Shown here piece by piece: positions 6,592-9,781 of a DNA stretch of 9,781 nt. A program made the position numbers and the translations under genes. The notes beneath the pieces were generated by a model. The model made no database searches, was not told the origin of the DNA, and was given only the letters and a program-made list of their open reading frames with translations. Position 1 is the stretch's first letter, and each line of letters starts with the position of its first letter. Origin of the DNA: Mariniphaga sp. (GTDB lineage Bacteria > Bacteroidota > Bacteroidia > Bacteroidales > Prolixibacteraceae); NCBI GenBank assembly GCA_025363795.1, contig JANYLE010000323.1:1-9781 (forward strand), in the 5' to 3' direction.

Positions 6592-6598
6592 AAAAATT

Positions 6599-6612
6599 TG
6601 TTCCGCATCGTT
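6599..6612 (+). repeat. Solo copy of the hairpin I right arm
   Basis: TGTTCCGCATCGTT differs from the right arm of hairpin I by one base (13 of 14). The flanks also agree (AATTTGTT on the left, TTTG on the right). It can therefore compete with 6535-6548 for pairing with the left arm at 6511-6524. Confidence 0.7.
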
Positions 6613-6618
6613 TTGAAG

Positions 6619-6630
6619 ACGTTTAAACGT
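6619..6630. repeat. 12-base palindrome
   Basis: ACGTTTAAACGT is a perfect 12-base palindrome between the hairpin array and the REP pair. It could be a protein-binding site or part of the transposable unit; nothing decides between these. Confidence 0.4.
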
Positions 6631-6639
6631 TGGACGATC

Positions 6640-6679
6640 TTTTAAACCTCGAAGGTTTAAAAACCTTCGAGGTTTAAAA
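6640..6679. repeat. REP-like inverted pair (BIME-like), copies 2 and 3
   Basis: TTTTAAACCTCGAAGGTTT (6640-6658) and AAACCTTCGAGGTTTAAAA (6661-6679) are exact reverse complements, 19 bases each, separated by AA. Each arm is itself a short hairpin (AAACCT, 3-base loop, AGGTTT), so the unit can fold either as two small hairpins or as one long one. It ends 29 bases before the RAYT start codon. Confidence 0.9.
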
Positions 6680-6708
6680 TCCCGATAAAAACCCAATAAT
6701 AAATTAGT

Positions 6709-7308
6709 ATGCAACACCTTGAACCCATTCTTTGCGGCAGAACTTACCATATTTACAACTGCGGTATCAACGGTTGTGATCTTTTCAGGGAAAATCAGAA
6801 CTATGAATATTTCATGAACTTGTACAATAAACACATTTCGCCTGTGGCCGATACTTACGCGTGGGTGCTGATGAAGAATCATTTTCATTTGTTGGTTCGG
6901 ATTAAGGAGGAGGAGTTTATTAAAAACCTCGAAGGTTTTGAAAACCGTCGAGGTTTAAAACTACACCAACCCTTTTCCAACCTTTTTAATGCATATACCA
7001 AAGCATTTAATAAACGATTCGGACGTTCGGGCAGTCTTTTTGAGAACCGTTTTCACCGTAAACTGGTTTCCGACATTGAATACTTCAAACGTTTAGTCGT
7101 TTACATTCATAACAATCCCGTTCATCATGGCTTTACAAAATTCGCGATGGACTATCCCTGGAGTTCATACCTGACGTGCATCTCAATCAAACCAACGCAT
7201 TTGCAGCGCGATTCTGTTATAGGATGGTTCGACAGTGAGGCAAATTTCAAAACGGTCCACGACAATGCGAGTGATGTCATCGATCTGGAACAGCGGCTGG
7301 GTTTGTAA
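6709..7308 (+). CDS. REP-associated tyrosine transposase (RAYT, Y1/HUH family)
   Basis: A 199-residue single-strand DNA endonuclease of the IS200/IS605-related Y1 family. Visible features are the N-terminal CGRTYHIYNCGINGCDLF (9-26), the HUH motif in MKNHFHLLV (55-63, with His58 and His60), GRSGSLFENRFHRK (105-118), and VVYIHNNPVHHGF (130-142), where Tyr132 is the probable nucleophile. All catalytic parts are present, so the enzyme may be active. RAYTs move or process REP palindromes through a 5'-phosphotyrosine link. Residues 72-84 (KNLEGFENRRGLK) are encoded by an inverted pair of the local REP sequence, 39 bases in frame, located in a loop between the HUH strand and HQPFSNLFNAYTKAFNKR. The ATG at 6709 follows an A/T-rich leader with no clear Shine-Dalgarno, and no passenger genes are carried. 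Confidence 0.92.
   Translation: MQHLEPILCGRTYHIYNCGINGCDLFRENQNYEYFMNLYNKHISPVADTYAWVLMKNHFHLLVRIKEEEFIKNLEGFENRRGLKLHQPFSNLFNAYTKAFNKRFGRSGSLFENRFHRKLVSDIEYFKRLVVYIHNNPVHHGFTKFAMDYPWSSYLTCISIKPTHLQRDSVIGWFDSEANFKTVHDNASDVIDLEQRLGL
6923..6957 (+). repeat. REP-like inverted pair inside the RAYT reading frame, copies 4 and 5
   Basis: Copy 4, AAAACCT-CGA-AGGTTTT (6923-6939), is a perfect hairpin. After a single G comes copy 5, AAAACCGTCGAGGTTTA (6941-6957), which matches the reverse complement of copy 4 at 15 of 17 bases; T to G at 6947 weakens its stem. The arrangement copies the inverted pair upstream of the gene. It is read as N-L-E-G-F-E-N-R-R-G-L without a stop. Confidence 0.88.
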
Positions 7309-7551
7309 CAATCGGAGCCCAGCAGTTAAAGTGAAAAGATTCTCGTTTACAAGAAATCATTATTTTTTGCTGTTATCAAATGCATCTAATCGCATCCTAT
7401 TAGAATTGATACCATTTCACAGTCAAATGCCACTCCTTTAATTCCACAACTCCTAAAATGAAGCGACAAAACCAGGGTCGCAAAAGGATAACCGGATTGT
7501 CTAAAAACTTCAGTTTAATATCAAACATGTTCTATAACATTTACCTGATTG

Positions 7552-7582
7552 TTGGAAATTTTACTTTAATGGAGTTATTTTG
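7552..7582 (+). promoter_or_regulatory. Putative promoter of the LacI-family gene
   Basis: TTG at 7552-7554 is followed after 21 bases by TATTTTG at 7576-7582, one base short of the Bacteroidota TAnnTTTG box. The predicted start would fall within the palindrome beginning at 7582, the arrangement expected for simple repression. Neither box is a perfect match. Confidence 0.38.
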
Positions 7583-7597
7583 CTTAATCGATTAAGC
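7582..7597. promoter_or_regulatory. LacI-type operator, perfect 16-base palindrome
   Basis: GCTTAATCGATTAAGC is an exact palindrome with the central C-G step typical of LacI/GalR-family operators, where the hinge helices insert leucines. It lies 51 bases ahead of the repressor start and touches the candidate -7 box, so autorepression is the simplest reading. No second full copy was found in the window, including upstream of fucI. Confidence 0.7.
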
Positions 7598-7648
7598 GGA
7601 GTAAACAGACAGGAAAAATGTCAACATTCCGGTAACCAAATCATATCA

Positions 7649-8659
7649 ATGAGCGCCAGGGTCAGGATAAAAGATATAGCAGAAAAAGTAGGTGTCTCAA
7701 CGGCACTTGTATCTTACGTCATGAATGGCAAAGAGAAGGAGAAGCGTGTCGGTCAGGATATTGTAAAGAAAATCAGGGAAGCCGCCGGAGAATTAAATTA
7801 CCAGCCCAACCGGATTGCCCAGAGCCTCAGAACAGGATCGACCAAGACAATCGGATTAATCGTCGCGGATATTGCGATCCCCTTTTTCGGGCAGCTGGCC
7901 CGCGTGATCGAAGATGAAGCCTCCAAGAACGGGTTCACTGTAATTATCGGGAGTTCGGACGAAGATGCCATCAAACAAGGATCGCTCATCGATACATTCA
8001 GTTACAGGCAGGTGGACGGTCTCATCATTGTGCCGTCAGACGGAACTGCTGACCAGATTGCTGCCCTTGTCAAGCAAGGGATGCCGCTCGTATTAATGGA
8101 CCGGTATTTCCCTGAACTGGAGACCTGCCATGTTTGCCTTGACAATTACAAGGCATCGTACGAAGCGGTTAATCATCTCATTTCGCAGGGATATCAACAG
8201 ATCACAATGATTGCTTACCGGTCGGGGATGATCCATATGCACGAACGGATCAGGGGATACCGGGAGGCAATGGCGGCAGCAAACTTTGCCAACTATATCA
8301 AGGTACTGGAAGTACCGTATAGTTTTTCGAGAACAGAAACTGAAAATTCAATTGAGAAATGTATAAATGGCAATAAAGAAATTGATGCGTTGCTTTTCGC
8401 GACGAACTCGCTTACAACTGCAGGGTTGAATTACATCAACAAGATGGGAATTAAGGTTCCCGACGAGATCGGAATTGTCGGGTACGACGGGAATGAAGCT
8501 TTCGATTTCTTTTATGCCCCGATCACCATTGTCGAGCAGCCGCTGAACGAGATAGGCACCAAATCGGTGAACACCTTAATCAGTCTGATGAATGACCCGG
8601 ATAAAATTGTCAGGTTTGATCTGAGTCATTCCCTAAATATTAGAAAATCGAGTCGCTGA
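7649..8659 (+). CDS. LacI/GalR-family transcriptional repressor
   Basis: A 336-residue regulator of standard family length. The N-terminal helix-turn-helix spans about 6-27 (RIKDIAEKVGVSTALVSYV then MNG), and the hinge helix NRIAQSLRTG (54-63) carries Leu60, which would enter the minor groove. The periplasmic-binding-protein-like sensor domain follows from TIGLIVADIAIPFFGQL (67-83), with VDGLIIVPS (122-130), DRYFP (151-155), the dimer/ligand region DALLFATNSLTTAGL (246-260) and IGIVGYDGNEAFDFF (274-288). I chose the ATG at 7649, as the in-frame TTG at 7580 lies inside the operator palindrome and would add 23 residues before the normal family start. It reads in the same direction as fucI, 114 bases downstream, and probably responds to a related sugar or sugar phosphate; the effector cannot be read from sequence. 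Confidence 0.93.
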   Translation: MSARVRIKDIAEKVGVSTALVSYVMNGKEKEKRVGQDIVKKIREAAGELNYQPNRIAQSLRTGSTKTIGLIVADIAIPFFGQLARVIEDEASKNGFTVIIGSSDEDAIKQGSLIDTFSYRQVDGLIIVPSDGTADQIAALVKQGMPLVLMDRYFPELETCHVCLDNYKASYEAVNHLISQGYQQITMIAYRSGMIHMHERIRGYREAMAAANFANYIKVLEVPYSFSRTETENSIEKCINGNKEIDALLFATNSLTTAGLNYINKMGIKVPDEIGIVGYDGNEAFDFFYAPITIVEQPLNEIGTKSVNTLISLMNDPDKIVRFDLSHSLNIRKSSR

Positions 8660-8773
8660 TTTCCATAAAAATATATTGCCGAAAGATCTAATCAATATTG
8701 CACCATTGCATAAAAGCTTTTGAAAATTAATAAAAAATAAAAATTACTTAATAATTAAATTAACACCATTGTA
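8660..8773 (+). promoter_or_regulatory. LacI-fucI spacer with candidate control sequences
   Basis: These 114 bases are very A/T-rich. They contain the palindrome AAAAGCTTTT at 8712-8721 but no copy of the 16-base operator and no clear TAnnTTTG box. fucI may be read through from the repressor gene or from a weak promoter here; no terminator hairpin follows the repressor stop. Confidence 0.3.
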
Positions 8774-9781
8774 ATGAAAAACAGACTGATAGGAAGATTA
8801 CCCAAAGTGGGGATTCGTCCGGTAATCGACGGAAGAGAAAAAGGAGTGAGAGAATCACTCGAAGAACAGACGATGAACATGGCAAAAGCCGCAGCTGCTT
8901 TAATCGAAGCCAACCTTCGCTTTCCGGATGGATCGAAAGTAGAATGCGTGATTGCCGATACGACTATTGGTGGTGTGGCCGACGCAGCAGCGTGCGCTGA
9001 TAAATTCGAACGTGAAGGTGTTTCCGTTTCATTAACTGTTACACCTTGCTGGTGCTACGGGACCGAAGTGATGGATAGCAATCCGCTTCTCCCGAAAGCA
9101 GTCTGGGGTTTTAACGGAACTGAGCGTCCCGGCGCAGTTTACCTCGCAGCAGCATTGGCAGGCTATGCTCAAAAAGGGCTTCCCGCTTTTGGAATTTATG
9201 GCCGCGATGTACAGGATGGCGGTGACAAGACGATTCCGGAAGATGTTAAAACCAAAATTCTTCGGTTTACCAATGCCGCATTAGCCTCGGCACTCATGAA
9301 AAATAAATCCTATCTTTCTATTGGTTACACCTCTATGGGAATTGCCGGATCGATGGTCGATCCCGATTTCTTTCAGGAATACCTCGGCATGCGGACCGAA
9401 TTTGTCGATTCGATCGAAATCAAACGTCGTATTGATCTTGATATCTTTGATCACGAGGAATACGAAAAAGCATTAGCCTGGGCAAAGAAGAATTGTAAAG
9501 AAGGTAAAGATTGCAATGCGCCTGACAAACAATCAGATCGTGCCCGCAAGGACTGGGAATGGGAGATTGTGGTAAAAATGACCTTGATCTGTCGTGACTT
9601 GATGATTGGAAATCCGAAACTAAAAGCGTTGGGATTCGGGGAAGAATCAAAAGGGCATAATGCCATTGCTGCCGGATTCCAGGGACAGCGCCAATGGACG
9701 GATTACTATCCAAATGCAGACTTTACCGAAGCAATACTCAATTCTTCGTTTGACTGGGATGGAATACGGGAAGCATTTGTA
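8774..9781 (+). CDS. fucI: L-fucose isomerase, N-terminal 336 codons (runs off the window)
   Basis: FucI interconverts L-fucose and L-fuculose (and often D-arabinose and D-ribulose) in the cytoplasm, the first step before fuculokinase and aldolase. The 336 codons present show long stretches typical of the family: LPKVGIRPVIDGREKGVRES near the start, SLEEQTMNMAKA, TVTPCWCYGTEVMD, WGFNGTERPGAVYLAAALAG, YGRDVQDG, MGIAGSMVDPDFF, ESKGHNAIAAGFQGQRQW and NSSFDWDGIREAFV. The full enzyme is about 590 residues and hexameric. The catalytic Glu and Asp of the E. coli enzyme (337 and 361) fall just past the window edge, so activity cannot be judged, but nothing seen is damaged. The start aligns with the E. 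coli start at the LPKxGIRPVIDG block. The repressor upstream probably regulates it. Confidence 0.96.
   Translation, partial: MKNRLIGRLPKVGIRPVIDGREKGVRESLEEQTMNMAKAAAALIEANLRFPDGSKVECVIADTTIGGVADAAACADKFEREGVSVSLTVTPCWCYGTEVMDSNPLLPKAVWGFNGTERPGAVYLAAALAGYAQKGLPAFGIYGRDVQDGGDKTIPEDVKTKILRFTNAALASALMKNKSYLSIGYTSMGIAGSMVDPDFFQEYLGMRTEFVDSIEIKRRIDLDIFDHEEYEKALAWAKKNCKEGKDCNAPDKQSDRARKDWEWEIVVKMTLICRDLMIGNPKLKALGFGEESKGHNAIAAGFQGQRQWTDYYPNADFTEAILNSSFDWDGIREAFV

Larger units (their letters stand above)
6640..7308 (+). mobile_element. REP/RAYT unit: palindromic pair plus REP-associated transposase
   Basis: The 40-base inverted pair at 6640-6679 and the transposase at 6709-7308 form the arrangement known for REPtrons, in which a single-copy HUH transposase is flanked by the REP elements it recognises. 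Limits are approximate, as no matching repeat is seen within 340 bases after the gene. Confidence 0.65.
7309..7648. other. Intergenic region between RAYT and the LacI-family gene
   Basis: In these 340 A/T-rich bases I see no gene. A weak hairpin, GCGAC (7463-7467) with GTCGC (7477-7481), lies in the middle. The right end carries the putative promoter and operator of the LacI-family gene, then a leader of about 50 bases. No further REP copy is present. Confidence 0.5.

Noticed and set aside
6555..6596. Intrinsic terminator (hairpin II plus homopolymer run)
   Set aside because: The run following the stem on + is A, not T; reading leftward only a short A/T stretch follows. The geometry is wrong for a standard terminator in either direction.
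5981..6957. CRISPR array near cas6
   Set aside because: The AAACCTCGAAGGTTT units are few, irregularly spaced, in inverted pairs, and have no spacers of even length; they fit REP elements of a RAYT.
7580..7648. TTG start adding 23 residues to the LacI-family protein
   Set aside because: It lies within the operator palindrome, and the helix-turn-helix begins at the normal distance from the ATG at 7649.

Overview
The window looks like a chromosomal segment of a Bacteroidota bacterium. The grounds are a lipoprotein of the DUF1080 family, Tat-signal Gfo/Idh/MocA oxidoreductases, a longer-than-HU histone-like protein of the Bacteroidales/Porphyromonas type, moderate GC with A/T-rich leaders lacking clear Shine-Dalgarno sites, and promoter boxes resembling the Bacteroidota TAnnTTTG type. 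A gut, sediment or anaerobic polysaccharide degrader is plausible; placement below phylum is inference.

Layout. Bases 1-345 hold two broken genes meeting tail to tail at a CTAG (79-82): the end of a class IV aminotransferase on + and the first 88 residues of a DUF1080 (3-keto-disaccharide hydrolase type) lipoprotein on -. This is a rearrangement or an assembly joint. From 4902 down to 534 on the - strand runs a compact four-gene cluster: two exported oxidoreductases, then N-acetylglucosamine-6-phosphate deacetylase (nagA) and a glucosamine-6-phosphate deaminase (nagB-like). Together with the DUF1080 fragment this suggests amino-sugar catabolism, possibly coupling periplasmic oxidation of a glycan to cytoplasmic GlcNAc-6-P breakdown.

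A 297-base divergent region (4903-5199) separates this from a + strand block: an orphan cas6 (5200-5970) with no array or other cas genes in view, a histone-like DNA-binding protein (6082-6471), a hairpin-rich spacer, and a REP-associated tyrosine transposase (RAYT, 6709-7308). A palindromic repeat with core AAACCTCGAAGGTTT accompanies this block: one copy just after cas6, an inverted pair forming a 40-base palindrome just before the RAYT gene, and a second inverted pair inside the RAYT reading frame, where it is translated.

After a 340-base gap comes a LacI-family repressor (7649-8659) with a perfect 16-base operator-like palindrome on its putative promoter, followed by the first 336 codons of L-fucose isomerase (fucI), which runs off the window. 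The pair suggests a LacI-controlled deoxysugar locus.

The most interesting signals are the RAYT/REP system with its repeat inside its own transposase gene, the hairpin array at 6511-6612 with alternative pairing partners, the isolated Cas6, and the exported oxidoreductase plus nagA/nagB cluster.
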